From positions 1 through 64,000 of the forward strand of contig NZ_JABTYE010000017.1 in assembly GCF_013314895.1 (NCBI RefSeq): a DNA stretch of 64,000 nt. The letters are read 5' to 3'. The stretch is from Cupriavidus gilardii. GTDB lineage: Bacteria > Pseudomonadota > Gammaproteobacteria > Burkholderiales > Burkholderiaceae. Both the position numbers and the translations under genes were made by a program. Shown here piece after piece: positions 7,256-15,986 of this stretch. The notes under the pieces were generated by a model. It had not been told where the DNA came from. It did not search any database and worked only from the letters and a program-made list of their open reading frames with translations. Within the stretch, counting starts at the first letter, position 1, and the number at the start of each line of letters is the position of its first letter.

Positions 7256-8149
7256 TTAGCGCGCCGCCTGCGTCACCGGCAACGCCTTCAGATGCAGATA
7301 GAGCGCGGTCAGATCGGTGTCGCTCATCTTGCTCAGGCTTTCGAAGGGCATCGTCTTGCTGACCTCGGTGCCGTCGGGCCGCACCCCGGTACGCATCATC
7401 TCGATAAAGCGGTCCGGCGTGCGGTAGCGCAGCATCACGGCACCCGGCCGCAAGTCGGCGGCCGCCGGCCAGTCGGGCGGCGCGCCCGGAATCTTGCCGC
7501 CCGCCAGGTCGGCGCCGTGGCAGCCGATACAGGCATTGGCGACATAGGCACCATAGGCTGCGGTCGGTGCGGGCTGTTGGGGTGGCGAGGGCGGCCGCGT
7601 GTGGTCGATCTTGGCGGCGGCATCCTCGATCATGCCGAAACCGTACAGCACGCGCGCCATCAGCGGCAGATGGATCTCGGTCATGCCGCTGAGCAGCGGC
7701 GGCAGGCTGCGGATATAGGCGACCAGTGCGGACAGGTCCTCGTCGCTGAGCTGGTTGTAGTCTTCGCTGGGCATGATCATCAGCGGGCGGCCCGACGGCG
7801 CGACGCCGTGCCGGATTGCCAAGACCCAGTCGCCTTCGCGATATCGCGCCATATCGGGATTGCCGGCGGTCACGTTCGGCGTACGCACGAACATGCCGCC
7901 CGGATCGTTGATCATCACGCGGCCCCGGCCGTCGGCGCCGTGGCATTCCATGCAGCCGCGAGACTCGTAGAGATATTTGCCGCGCGCGAGGGCTTGCGCA
8001 TCGTCGCGATAGGCGACCGGAACCGCGGGCACATGCACGCGCCGTTGAGCCTTGCGTTCGCCGAGCAGAATGCCGGTTGCCAGCACCAGCCCGGCGGCAA
8101 CCGCCAGCCCGGCGATCGTCCACACCGCAATACGGATCACGCGCTTCAT
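7256..8149 (-). CDS. membrane-anchored diheme cytochrome c
   Basis: A 297-residue exported protein. Residues 8-30 form an uncleaved signal anchor or signal peptide (IAVWTIAGLAVAAGLVLATGILLG). Two heme-attachment motifs are present, CMECH at 66-70 and CIGCH at 207-211, each opening a class I cytochrome c domain. Possible distal Met ligands lie in LMIMPSEDY (about 124-131) and in KTMPFESL near the C-terminus. This resembles the small subunits of alcohol or aldehyde dehydrogenases and stand-alone electron carriers. No dehydrogenase is adjacent, so the partner is unknown. The ATG at 8149 has AGGGGCG upstream; a frame open further upstream lacks a leader-like start. Confidence 0.88.
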   Translation of the reverse strand: MKRVIRIAVWTIAGLAVAAGLVLATGILLGERKAQRRVHVPAVPVAYRDDAQALARGKYLYESRGCMECHGADGRGRVMINDPGGMFVRTPNVTAGNPDMARYREGDWVLAIRHGVAPSGRPLMIMPSEDYNQLSDEDLSALVAYIRSLPPLLSGMTEIHLPLMARVLYGFGMIEDAAAKIDHTRPPSPPQQPAPTAAYGAYVANACIGCHGADLAGGKIPGAPPDWPAAADLRPGAVMLRYRTPDRFIEMMRTGVRPDGTEVSKTMPFESLSKMSDTDLTALYLHLKALPVTQAAR

Positions 8150-8355
8150 CGTCGCCCCTGTCGATGCGGAAAGGCGATATTGCAGCGACGCCGATGGCGG
8201 CGGTATGTGCGCGAGCGCACCGAGCCCGAGGCCCCGCGCGATGGGCCGTGTCAGGCGGGGCGAGCGGCAAAAGCGAAAGCCAGTTCGCTTCGGCAGTAGC
8301 GGCGCAGCGCGCGCGGAGCAAAGATGGCAGCCCCTCATGTCCTGAAGGAGTCGCC

Positions 8356-8964
8356 ATGTCATCCCTTTCCGCCATCCCGGCCCAGCGGCCCATCGACATG
8401 CCGTCGGCTGTGCCCCACGCGAAGTCCTCCGGCGAGCGGTGTTCGACGCCGCCCCAGGACGCCGCCGTCGCGCTGCTGATGAGCCTGGTGCTTGCCAACC
8501 TCAACGCCAATGCATTTGCGTCGCGGACGTCGGCACCGCTCAGCATCAATACGATCGTGCTGGTCGACCATGCCGGCAGGCTGTCGGCGGCTGTCGTGGT
8601 GCTGTGGCCGGTGCGGGGTCCCGAGCCCGAACCGGAGCGGCGCGACGACCGGCAAAGCGAGCGAACCAGACAGCAGCGCAATCGGCCCGAACGCGCCCGC
8701 GGCACGCCGCCGCATCGGCCCACCGCTCGCATCAATCCCTACGCGCCCGACGGATGGAGCTTCGACCGTCTGCCCCATGAAATCCTCGGGCTCAATGCCG
8801 GCGAGACCGATATGGCGAAGATCGCCAGGGCCTTTCGGGCAGCGTCGCTGAAGGCGCATCCGGACAAGGGCGGCCGTCCGGAGCAGATGCAGGCCGTGGC
8901 CGCGGCACGGGACTTCATGAAGGCACAGGCCGAGCAGCCCAACGCCGGTTCGGCAGCCCACTGA
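8356..8964 (+). CDS. orphan J-domain protein with C-terminal J domain
   Basis: A 202-residue protein whose last ~65 residues form a J domain: LPHEILGLNAGETDMAKIARAF, then HPD at 168-170 followed by KGG. HPD is the motif that stimulates Hsp70/DnaK ATPase. Residues 1-60 are Ser/Ala/Pro-rich with a hydrophobic patch (AAVALLMSLVLANL). Residues 85-125 are a charged Arg/Glu/Pro linker. There are no Gly/Phe or zinc-finger regions, so it is a class III J protein. The start has AAGGAG at good distance. A perfect terminator follows the stop. No client or DnaK gene is near. A C-terminal J domain is unusual and is also seen in some secreted effectors, but I see no direct evidence of secretion. Confidence 0.8.
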   Translation: MSSLSAIPAQRPIDMPSAVPHAKSSGERCSTPPQDAAVALLMSLVLANLNANAFASRTSAPLSINTIVLVDHAGRLSAAVVVLWPVRGPEPEPERRDDRQSERTRQQRNRPERARGTPPHRPTARINPYAPDGWSFDRLPHEILGLNAGETDMAKIARAFRAASLKAHPDKGGRPEQMQAVAAARDFMKAQAEQPNAGSAAH

Positions 8965-8996
8965 GCGGCAGACATCAGAGGCCCCCAGAGGCCATC

Positions 8997-9040
8997 GACT
9001 GGCCCGTCCAGCGCAACGTGCGGACGGGCCAGTCGGTTTT
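8997..9040 (+). terminator. rho-independent terminator of the J-domain gene
   Basis: Perfect 13-bp inverted repeat GACTGGCCCGTCC (8997-9009) / GGACGGGCCAGTC (9022-9034), a 12-base loop, then GG and TTTT to 9040. The T run ends at the stop codon of the converging Bug gene. Confidence 0.9.
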
Positions 9041-10026
9041 CAGTCCACCTGGGCGCCGGATGCCTTGACGATGCGCGCCCACTTGTCGAGATCGCCCTTG
9101 AGCTGCGCGGCGAATTGCTGCGGCGTGGCCGACAGCGCTTCGGCACCTTGCGCGCCGAGCTTTTCGCGCAGCGCCGGGTCGGCCAGTGCGGCCTGCATCG
9201 TCTGCGCCAGCTTCTGTGTAATTTCGTTCGGCGTCCCCTTGACCGCAAACAGGCCGACCCACAGATCACCGCTATAGCCCGGCACCGTCTCGCCGATGGC
9301 CGGGATGTCGGGAGCGAACGGCGAGCGCTTCGCCGAGCTGACGCCGAGCGCGCGGACCTTGCCTGCCTTGATATGCGGCAACACCGAGGGCAGGCTGGCG
9401 AACGCCATCGGCACCTGGTTGCCCAGCACATCGTTGAGGGCCGGCGCCACACCCTTGTAGGGGACATGTTCCAGCTGGATGCCTGCCATGCTGTTCAGCA
9501 TCTCGCCCAGCAGATGGTTCAGCGTGCCATTGCCGGCCGACGCAAAGCGATACTGGCCAGGCTTCGCCTTGGCCATCGCAATCAGTTCGGGCAAGGTCTT
9601 CGCGGGGAAGGCGGGATTGACGACAAGCACGTTCGGCACGGTGGCGACCGGGGCGATCGGCTCGAAGTCCTTGATCGGATCGAACGGAACCTGACGGTAC
9701 AGCGATGGGTTGATCGCTTGCGTGCTGCTGATCGTCATCAGCAGCGTGTAGCCGTTCGGCGTCGCGCGGGCCGCGAACTGCGTGCCGATATTGCCGCCGG
9801 CACCGGGCCGGTTCTCGACGACGACCTGTTGACCGAGGCGTTGCGACAGATCGGCCGCCACCAGACGGGCGACGATATCGTTGGTCCCGCCCGGTGCCTG
9901 GGGCACGATCATCTGGATCGGCTTGCTGGGCCAGCGATCGGCGGGGCTCGCGGCCTCCGCCTGGGTGGCGCCTAACCATGCCACCGCTGAAACGACGCAG
10001 GCCAGGGCCTGGCGAATGCCTTGCAT
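9040..10026 (-). CDS. Bug-family tripartite tricarboxylate transporter substrate-binding protein
   Basis: A 328-residue periplasmic binding protein. A signal peptide ends near ATQAEA (about residue 25). The mature start WPSKPIQMIVPQAPGGTNDIVAR and the ENRPGAGGNIGTQFAA, HVPYKGVAPAL and motif-rich core define the Bug (Bordetella uptake gene) family. These capture small carboxylates or amides. No membrane TctA/TctB genes are present, as usual for orphan Bug genes, which often act with shared transporters or in sensing. GGAGGAG precedes the ATG at 10026. It faces the J-domain gene tail-to-tail and follows the dehalogenase-like gene in the same direction, so it may deliver a related acid. Confidence 0.92.
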   Translation of the reverse strand: MQGIRQALACVVSAVAWLGATQAEAASPADRWPSKPIQMIVPQAPGGTNDIVARLVAADLSQRLGQQVVVENRPGAGGNIGTQFAARATPNGYTLLMTISSTQAINPSLYRQVPFDPIKDFEPIAPVATVPNVLVVNPAFPAKTLPELIAMAKAKPGQYRFASAGNGTLNHLLGEMLNSMAGIQLEHVPYKGVAPALNDVLGNQVPMAFASLPSVLPHIKAGKVRALGVSSAKRSPFAPDIPAIGETVPGYSGDLWVGLFAVKGTPNEITQKLAQTMQAALADPALREKLGAQGAEALSATPQQFAAQLKGDLDKWARIVKASGAQVD

Positions 10027-10204
10027 GATGTCTCCTCCATGTTGTCGCGTTGTTGTCGCGCATGCGGGTCGTGGCGGCAAATGCCGTCGACCCACCCGAT
10101 TCGCGAGCGACTTTACCGAAGGAGAACTCCGGCGGGAAATTCAATCTGCGACTACGGCCATAAGGGCCGCTTATTGCAGCATGGCGCAGCATTGGCCGCC
10201 GGCC

Positions 10205-11098
10205 TTATTGCTCCAGGAACGGCAGCGTCCGCGCCAGCAGCGCGTCGGGCGCCTCTTCGGCGATGTAGTGCCCGCATGGCAATGGGCCGCCGTCGACATC
10301 CGCCGCCACCCGCTGCCACTCCTGCAGCGGCTGGAAGCAGCGATGGACCACGCCCTGTTCGCCCCACAGCACCAGCAGCGGCATCGTCAGCCGCTTGCCG
10401 GCCTCGCGGTCCGCGCGATCGTGGTCGAGGTCGATGCCCGCGGCCGCGCGATAGTCCTCGCAGACGCCATGCGCAGCGCCGGGCAGGGCGGCGCAGCGCT
10501 CGTACTCGCGCAGCGCGCGCGGATCGAAGGGGCGCAGTCCCGCGCTGCGGCCGCCCATCAGATCGCGGATATAGCGCGACGGATCGGCCTCGATCAGCCG
10601 CTCGGGCAAGGGCGCCGGCTGGATCAGGAAGAACCAGTGCCAATACGCGCGCGCAAACGCCTCCGTGGTCTGCTCGTACATCGCGAGCGTCGGTGCGATA
10701 TCGAGCAGCACCATCCGCTCGACCGCGGCGGGGTGGTCCATGCCGAGTCGATGCGCGACGCGCGCGCCGCGGTCATGCGCCAGCACGCGGAAGCGCTCGA
10801 AGCCGAGCGACTGCATCACGCGCAGCGTGTCGCGCGCCATCGTGCGCTTGCTGTAGTTGCCGTGGTCGGCGGTGCCGGCCGGCTTCGACGAATCGCCATA
10901 ACCGCGCAGATCGCACGCGACCACGGTGAACCGCTGCGCGAGCGTCGGCGCGACCTTGTGCCAGATCGCATGGGTCTGCGGGTGGCCGTGCAGCAGCAAC
11001 AGCGGCGGCCCGTCGCCGCCGACGACGGCATGGATACGGACCTCGCTGTCGGTCTCGACGTCGATGCTGCGGAATTGCGGAAAGAGGGAAAGGTCCAC
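10205..11098 (-). CDS. alpha/beta-hydrolase, predicted haloacetate/fluoroacetate dehalogenase-like
   Basis: A 297-residue alpha/beta-hydrolase. Oxyanion segment HGHPQTH is at about 37-43. The nucleophile elbow HDRGAR gives Asp109 with Arg110 and Arg113 in the places of the carboxylate-binding arginines of fluoroacetate dehalogenases. D133 (LLDIAP) and H277 (CGHYIAEEAP) complete the triad. H154-W155 (YWHWFF) and Y216 (CEDYRAA) match the fluoride-binding trio of that family, offset by one to three residues. The usual Phe of HGFPQ is His here. I chose the GTG start at 11098 because GGAG lies nine bases upstream; an in-frame ATG at 11128 lacks a ribosome site. Epoxide hydrolase is the main alternative. 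Confidence 0.8.
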   Translation of the reverse strand: MDLSLFPQFRSIDVETDSEVRIHAVVGGDGPPLLLLHGHPQTHAIWHKVAPTLAQRFTVVACDLRGYGDSSKPAGTADHGNYSKRTMARDTLRVMQSLGFERFRVLAHDRGARVAHRLGMDHPAAVERMVLLDIAPTLAMYEQTTEAFARAYWHWFFLIQPAPLPERLIEADPSRYIRDLMGGRSAGLRPFDPRALREYERCAALPGAAHGVCEDYRAAAGIDLDHDRADREAGKRLTMPLLVLWGEQGVVHRCFQPLQEWQRVAADVDGGPLPCGHYIAEEAPDALLARTLPFLEQ

Positions 11099-11194
11099 GG
11101 CGCGGTCTCCAAACGGGAATCGCGCCATTCTAGTGCGTCGGCGGCGGCGGATTGGGCGCCTGCCAGGCAACACAAGGCTAACTGGCAGGAAATA

Positions 11195-11259
11195 ACGGCC
11201 GCCCCCGCCGGCCGATCCCGACGGCCGCTCCCGCCGGCCGCTCCCCACGGGCGATCCCG
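11195..11259. repeat. five 13-bp GC-rich tandem repeats
   Basis: Five consecutive 13-base units without gaps: ACGGCCGCCCCCG, CCGGCCGATCCCG, ACGGCCGCTCCCG, CCGGCCGCTCCCC, ACGGGCGATCCCG. Common core [AC]CGGCCG-N-TCCCG. They fill the gap between the hydrolase start and the stop of the MscS-like gene, so they could lie in the leader of the hydrolase transcript or in the 3' region of the channel transcript. Confidence 0.85.
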
Positions 11260-11292
11260 CGAGGCCCACCATCGCGCGCCGCTGCCGCCAGA

Positions 11293-13722
11293 TCAGGCCG
11301 CCAGCAGCTCCGAATTGACCAGCCGCAGCGTCTGCGGATTGGTCAGCGGAATCTCCGCCGCGCGCAGCCGCTTCAGGATGTCGAACAGCAGGTCGCTCTT
11401 GGTACCGCCGGCAATGCGAGGACTGGAGACGAAGCCGGTCACGGTCAGCGTGATGCCGTTCGGCGCCAGCTGGCTGAAGGTCACCGACGGCGCGGGATGG
11501 TCGAGGATCGCCTGGTTGTCGGCGTAGGCGGCCAGCAGCATGTCGCGCACCTCCTCGGGGTCGATGTTCAGCGGGAACGTCAGCGTCAGCGAGGCCACGC
11601 CCAGCGTGCTGTTGTTCATCGTCACGTTGCGCACGCTCTGCGAGATCAGCTGCGAGTTTGGCACGATCATCGTCGAGCGGTCGCCGAGCTGAATCTCCGT
11701 GGCGCGCACGCTGATGCGCCGGATGTCGCCCTCGACGCCGCCGATATTGACCATGTCGCCGACCTTGACCGGCCGCTCGGTCAGCAGGATCAGCCCCGAG
11801 ATGAAGTTCTTGACGATCTCCTGCAGCCCGAAGCCGATGCCGACCGACAGCGCGCTGACGATCCACGCCAGGTTGTCCCAGCGTACGCCCAGCAGCGACA
11901 GCGTCATCAGCACCAGCAGCACGTAGCCGACGTTGCTGAACAGCGTCACCAGCGAGGCCCGCATGCCGGGCTCCATGCCGGTCTTGGGCAGCAGATCGGC
12001 ATCGAGCCAGCGGCGCACCGAACGCAGGATATAGACGCCCACGCCCGTGGCGATCACCGCGTTCAGGATGCGCTCCGGCATGATGTTCATCGCCCGCAGC
12101 CGCTCGCCGCCGAGCACCATCAGCAGGCTGTCGAGCAGGTCCTTCGGCGTGGTGCCGAAGCCGCCGGTCAACAGCGCGATCACCGCCAGCAGCAGCAGCA
12201 CGCTGGAGCCCAGTCCGGACAGCACCGTCGACACCTGGTCAAGATGGTTATCGCCCAGTCCGAACAGCTGCTTGATGATGCGGCCGCTCGAATAGTTGAC
12301 CGAGAACAGGCTCTCGCACGCGTCGCGCGTCAGCTTGGTCAGCAGATACAGGCTGCACAGCACGATGTCGAACCAGACGATCTCGTAGGTCAGGAAGCGC
12401 GCGAAGGTGATGTAGCCCGTCAGCAGCGCCATCAGCGTCACCACGATCGTCACCGCCAGGCCGGCGAGCACGATGCCGGTCAGCGTCGAGCCGCTGCCGG
12501 GCCGTTCGCCCGCGGCGACCAGCGCGCTGCGCACGCGGTTGGCGCGCAGCAGCGCCGCGCCGATCGTCAGCGTGACCACCAGCGAGACCAGGCCGCGCCC
12601 GAACAACGTGACCTGGACGCTGGTATCGATGGTGCGGTTCAGCTGCTCGATGGTGCCGGCCAGCAACAGCAGGCCGGCCAGCACGATCGGGAACGGCCGC
12701 AACGCGCGGGCGATGTCGTCGTGCAGCGAGGGCAGCCGCCAGGTCGGATGGCGCGTGCACAGCAGCGCCCGGCCCAGGCCGGCGATCAGCGCGCTGGTCA
12801 TCGTCAGCTTGATCAGCTCGTCCGCCAGGTCCCGCATCGGCTCGGACAGTTCATAGTCGCGCGTGAACGCATACAGCACGATGCGCACCGCCAGCGCGGT
12901 GGTCAGCACCGTCGCCAGCGCGGTCGACAAGGCCAGCGCGCTGCGCCGCAAGCGGTGCTCCGGCAGGCGGTGCAGGCAGACCCTGGCCATGCCGCGCTCG
13001 ACCAGCCGGCGCCCCAACGACCAGATGGCGAAGGCCAGCGCCACCAGCAGCACGGTGCCGGTCCGGTGGTCGGCGTCCCATGCCTGCTTGACCATCGGCG
13101 TGACCAGCGAACGCAGCGACTCGAAGCGCTGCCGGTCTTCTCGGCTCGGATCTAGTGCAGGCATCCAGAAGGCGCCGCCAAGGATGCTGTTCGAGCGCAA
13201 CGCGACCTGATCCTTCAGATGTCCGCGCTGCAGCTTCGCAATCTGATCGGCGAGATTGCCGAGACTTTCCTTGTCCTCTTCGGCCTTCTTCAGCTGCTCG
13301 TCGAGCGCCTTGGCGCGCCCGTTCAGCTCTGCGCGCTGGCGGGCGACGGCGGGCGCCTCCGAGGCGCTGCCGTCGGCGGGCGGCGGACCCAGCAGATCGA
13401 TCTGCGCCTGCACCTTGGCGCGCTCGGCCACCAGCGTGCTGCTCAGCGTATCGACGTCGGCCAGCAGCCGGTGCACGGCATCGTCCAGCTCGGTCAGCTG
13501 GTTGCCGCTGGTGTCCTTGGACGCCTGCTGCTTGATGCGGTCCTGCTCGGTCTGCAGCCGCTTCAGTTCGGCGCTGGCCGCCGCCGCGGAAAACGGCGCG
13601 GCGGGCTTGTCTTCGGTCCGGGAGGGCTCGTCGGCACCGAAGGCCGCGGGCGCGGCGCCCGGTAACAGATGCAAGAAAACGATCAGCAGCAGGCTGAACG
13701 CCATTCCGGGAAATCGACGCAT
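11293..13722 (-). CDS. large MscS/MscK-family mechanosensitive channel (DUF3772 N-terminus)
   Basis: An 809-residue inner-membrane protein. It has a signal peptide (MAFSLLLIVFLHLLPGAAPAAFGA), then about 170 residues of periplasmic helices with coiled-coil character (LKRLQTEQDRIKQQ; LDEQLKKAEEDKES). About ten hydrophobic segments follow. The pore helix and beta domain of MscS are clear: WIVSALSVGIGFGLQEIVKNF, then RPVKVGDMVNIGGVEGDI and TMIVPNSQLISQ. It resembles the long MscK/YbdG-like proteins and should act in osmotic release, though the long extensions suggest added control. The start at 13722 gives a proper signal peptide with AAAGGTG upstream. Confidence 0.9.
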   Translation of the reverse strand: MRRFPGMAFSLLLIVFLHLLPGAAPAAFGADEPSRTEDKPAAPFSAAAASAELKRLQTEQDRIKQQASKDTSGNQLTELDDAVHRLLADVDTLSSTLVAERAKVQAQIDLLGPPPADGSASEAPAVARQRAELNGRAKALDEQLKKAEEDKESLGNLADQIAKLQRGHLKDQVALRSNSILGGAFWMPALDPSREDRQRFESLRSLVTPMVKQAWDADHRTGTVLLVALAFAIWSLGRRLVERGMARVCLHRLPEHRLRRSALALSTALATVLTTALAVRIVLYAFTRDYELSEPMRDLADELIKLTMTSALIAGLGRALLCTRHPTWRLPSLHDDIARALRPFPIVLAGLLLLAGTIEQLNRTIDTSVQVTLFGRGLVSLVVTLTIGAALLRANRVRSALVAAGERPGSGSTLTGIVLAGLAVTIVVTLMALLTGYITFARFLTYEIVWFDIVLCSLYLLTKLTRDACESLFSVNYSSGRIIKQLFGLGDNHLDQVSTVLSGLGSSVLLLLAVIALLTGGFGTTPKDLLDSLLMVLGGERLRAMNIMPERILNAVIATGVGVYILRSVRRWLDADLLPKTGMEPGMRASLVTLFSNVGYVLLVLMTLSLLGVRWDNLAWIVSALSVGIGFGLQEIVKNFISGLILLTERPVKVGDMVNIGGVEGDIRRISVRATEIQLGDRSTMIVPNSQLISQSVRNVTMNNSTLGVASLTLTFPLNIDPEEVRDMLLAAYADNQAILDHPAPSVTFSQLAPNGITLTVTGFVSSPRIAGGTKSDLLFDILKRLRAAEIPLTNPQTLRLVNSELLAA

Positions 13723-13919
13723 GAAGGGAACACCTTTCGAGCCGGCGCCTTCTGGCACCGGACGTTGCCGTGGGGTCATCCGATGCGTGCCGGGCGTCGG
13801 GCCATGCCGTCAAGGCAGCCGCGGTCGCTACAAGGCGTCACAGCCAGGGCGAATGGACGCAGCCGGCACCGGAAAGCCCGGAATTATACATACGTCGGTC
13901 AACGTGATTCCAAAAGTGC

Positions 13920-15431
13920 TTAATTAGTCTCTATCTTGCTGTGAGATGGTGTTGGTCGCTGTACCGGGATCGCGCCGCGCCAGTCCGGTCGGAAGCGGTC
14001 CACGACCGCCAGCAGCCGATCGCAGGCAGCCGAAACATGTTTCGGCGGCGCTGTTGCCACGCCGAGCAGCAGCCCACAGCGCGCGCAAGCCGAAGACGCA
14101 TACCAGACCGACAGCGGCGACGGCGCGATGCCGAAGGCCGCCGTTTCCTTGGCGATCGATACATCGGGCGTGCCGTCCGGCAGCCGCAGCAGCACGGCCA
14201 GGCCAGTGGCTTCCGCCTGGGCGCCGACGCGTGGCCGCAGGGTCGCCAGCAGTCCGTCGCGCTGCGCCACATAGAGACGCTTGGTGCGCCGCAGATGTCG
14301 CAGGTAGTGGCCGTCGCGGATGAATTCGGCAGTGGCCAGCTGGATGGACGGCGCGGGCGCCGGCGCCAGACACGCCGCCATTTCGGCAAAGCGGGGCACC
14401 AGCGGCAACGGTGCCACGACGAAGCCCAGCCGCAAGGTCGGGCTGATGGTCTTGCTGAACGAGCCGATGTGGATCACGCGTCCGGCGCGGTCCAGCGAGG
14501 CGAGGGCAGGCGCGGCCCGGCCCTCCAGGCGCAGTTCGCTGAGGTAGTCGTCTTCGATGATCCAGGCGCCTTGCTGCGCGGCCCAATCCAGCAGACGCAG
14601 ACGTCGTGGCAGCGACAGCGTGCCGCCCAGCGGAGCCTGTTGCCCGGGCGTGAGCATCACCAGCGCGGCATCCGGCGCGTGCGTCAGCCCGTAGTCGACA
14701 TCGATGCCATCGGCGTCCACCGGCACCGGTACCAGCGACAAGCCCGCCAGCTCCAGTCCCCGACGCGTGTACGGAAAGCCCGGGTCTTCGGTCCAGGCCT
14801 TGCGCCCATCGAGCCCGAGCGCCTGCAATGTCAGGCCGAGACCGCCGGCGAACCCGCCGGTGATCAGGATCTGCGAAGGCGAGCACTGGATGCCGCGCGC
14901 GATGGCCAGATACGCGGCGATTTCGCGCCGCAACGCCAGTTCGCCGCGCGGGTCCGGATAGAGCGCAGCGGCGCCGAGTTCGGCACGGGCCGCGTGGGCG
15001 CGTACCCGGGAGAACAGCTTCGCGGGCAGGCTTTGCTGCGCGGGCACGCCCATCTGGAAGATCGCCGGCCCGGCCATGAACTCCAGATACTTGTCCATGA
15101 ACGAGCCGGGATCGGGCCGCTCGTCGGCATCGCTGCGCAGCGCCGGCCGTTCGGCAACCCGGGTACCGTTCGCACGGGATGCCACCACCAGTTGCGCGTC
15201 GGCCAGTTTTTCGTAGGCCGCCTTGACCGTGCCGCGCGCGACGCCGAGCTGCGTTGCGAGGTCCTGCCACGACGGCAGACGCGCGCCCGGCGCGAGCACG
15301 CCGCTTTCGATCGCCGTACTGATGCCTTGGCGGATCTGTTCGGCCAGCGGCGTGCGGGCGGATCGGTCCAGGGAGAGGGGCAGGGCGGGCGACAGGACCG
15401 GGTCCAGGGCGGGGTTCGGAGGTGGGCTCAT
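13920..15431 (-). CDS. MocR-type GntR/aminotransferase transcriptional regulator
   Basis: A 503-residue fusion. Residues ~20-90 form a GntR winged helix (LAEQIRQGISTAIESGVLAPGARLPSWQDLATQLGV then RGTVKAAYEKL). The remainder is a type I aminotransferase fold with the PLP-lysine segment SFSKTISPTLRLGF. MocR regulators use PLP as co-effector and usually control an adjacent divergent gene. Here the divergent partner is the cupin/AhpD-like pair at 15534-16438. The inverted repeat GGTACA/TGTACC in the shared gap is a candidate site. The ATG at 15431 is chosen because it matches the usual N-terminal length; its ribosome site is weak. Confidence 0.9.
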   Translation of the reverse strand: MSPPPNPALDPVLSPALPLSLDRSARTPLAEQIRQGISTAIESGVLAPGARLPSWQDLATQLGVARGTVKAAYEKLADAQLVVASRANGTRVAERPALRSDADERPDPGSFMDKYLEFMAGPAIFQMGVPAQQSLPAKLFSRVRAHAARAELGAAALYPDPRGELALRREIAAYLAIARGIQCSPSQILITGGFAGGLGLTLQALGLDGRKAWTEDPGFPYTRRGLELAGLSLVPVPVDADGIDVDYGLTHAPDAALVMLTPGQQAPLGGTLSLPRRLRLLDWAAQQGAWIIEDDYLSELRLEGRAAPALASLDRAGRVIHIGSFSKTISPTLRLGFVVAPLPLVPRFAEMAACLAPAPAPSIQLATAEFIRDGHYLRHLRRTKRLYVAQRDGLLATLRPRVGAQAEATGLAVLLRLPDGTPDVSIAKETAAFGIAPSPLSVWYASSACARCGLLLGVATAPPKHVSAACDRLLAVVDRFRPDWRGAIPVQRPTPSHSKIETN

Positions 15432-15449
15432 GAGGGGCTGATCTGCCGT

Positions 15450-15491
15450 GGTACATCGAAATAGATGATTCTTGGTTCTTTTATTTGTACC
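15450..15491. promoter_or_regulatory. candidate MocR operator region (inverted repeat)
   Basis: GGTACA (15450-15455) and TGTACC (15486-15491) form an inverted repeat across a 30-base AT-rich spacer in the divergent gap between the MocR gene and the cupin gene. The AT-rich spacer likely includes promoter elements for one or both genes. The assignment rests only on position and symmetry. Confidence 0.45.
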
Positions 15492-15533
15492 AGCGCGAAA
15501 CCAGAATGGGAACACCAATCTGGAGAATGCCTC

Positions 15534-15986
15534 GTGAACATCCAATCCTTTATTGGCGCAGCGCGCGCCCTCTGTGCCGCCGCCGCAGTCGCCTTCGTCA
15601 TGCCGGCCTTCGCGCACGGAGCAGCGGAAACGGTGACCCCCAACTTCAATCAGCGGATCCCCAACGTCCCGGGCAAGTCGCTGGTGGCGGTGGAGGTCGA
15701 CTATGCGCCGGGCGCCGCCTCGCCTGCGCACGTGCATGCGAAGTCTGCGTTCATCTACGCCTACGTCGTTTCGGGCGCCATCGAGTCGCAGGTCAACGAT
15801 GGACCGACACGCATCTACCGCGCGGGTGAGAGCTTCAGCGAGTCGCCAGGCTCGCGCCATCCGGTCAGCCGCAATGCCAGCAAGACTGAACCGGCGAAGC
15901 TGCTGGCGGTGTTCATCGTCGATACCGGCGACAAGGAACTGACCACCCCGATCCATTCCCCTGCGAAGAAGGAGTCCATGCAATGA
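15534..15986 (+). CDS. exported cupin-domain protein
   Basis: A 150-residue protein with a signal peptide (FIGAARALCAAAAVAFVMPAFAHG) and a single conserved cupin barrel. Motif 1 includes PAHVHAKSAFIYAYVVSG, with two His as metal ligands, and motif 2 includes GESFSESPGSRHPV. The GTG at 15534 is preferred, with GGAG eight bases upstream, since it places the signal peptide at the N-terminus. It overlaps the next gene by four bases (ATGA), so the two form an operon. It is probably under control of the divergent MocR regulator. The enzymatic role is unknown; it may bind or isomerise a small polar compound in the periplasm. Confidence 0.85.
   Translation: MNIQSFIGAARALCAAAAVAFVMPAFAHGAAETVTPNFNQRIPNVPGKSLVAVEVDYAPGAASPAHVHAKSAFIYAYVVSGAIESQVNDGPTRIYRAGESFSESPGSRHPVSRNASKTEPAKLLAVFIVDTGDKELTTPIHSPAKKESMQ

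Noticed and set aside
11497..13155. Long plus-strand open frame opposite the MscS-like gene
   Set aside because: Low-complexity His/Gln/Arg sequence with no fold; the minus strand encodes a clear membrane channel.
13941..15464. Long plus-strand open frame opposite the MocR gene
   Set aside because: Shadow frame; the minus strand shows GntR and aminotransferase motifs end to end.
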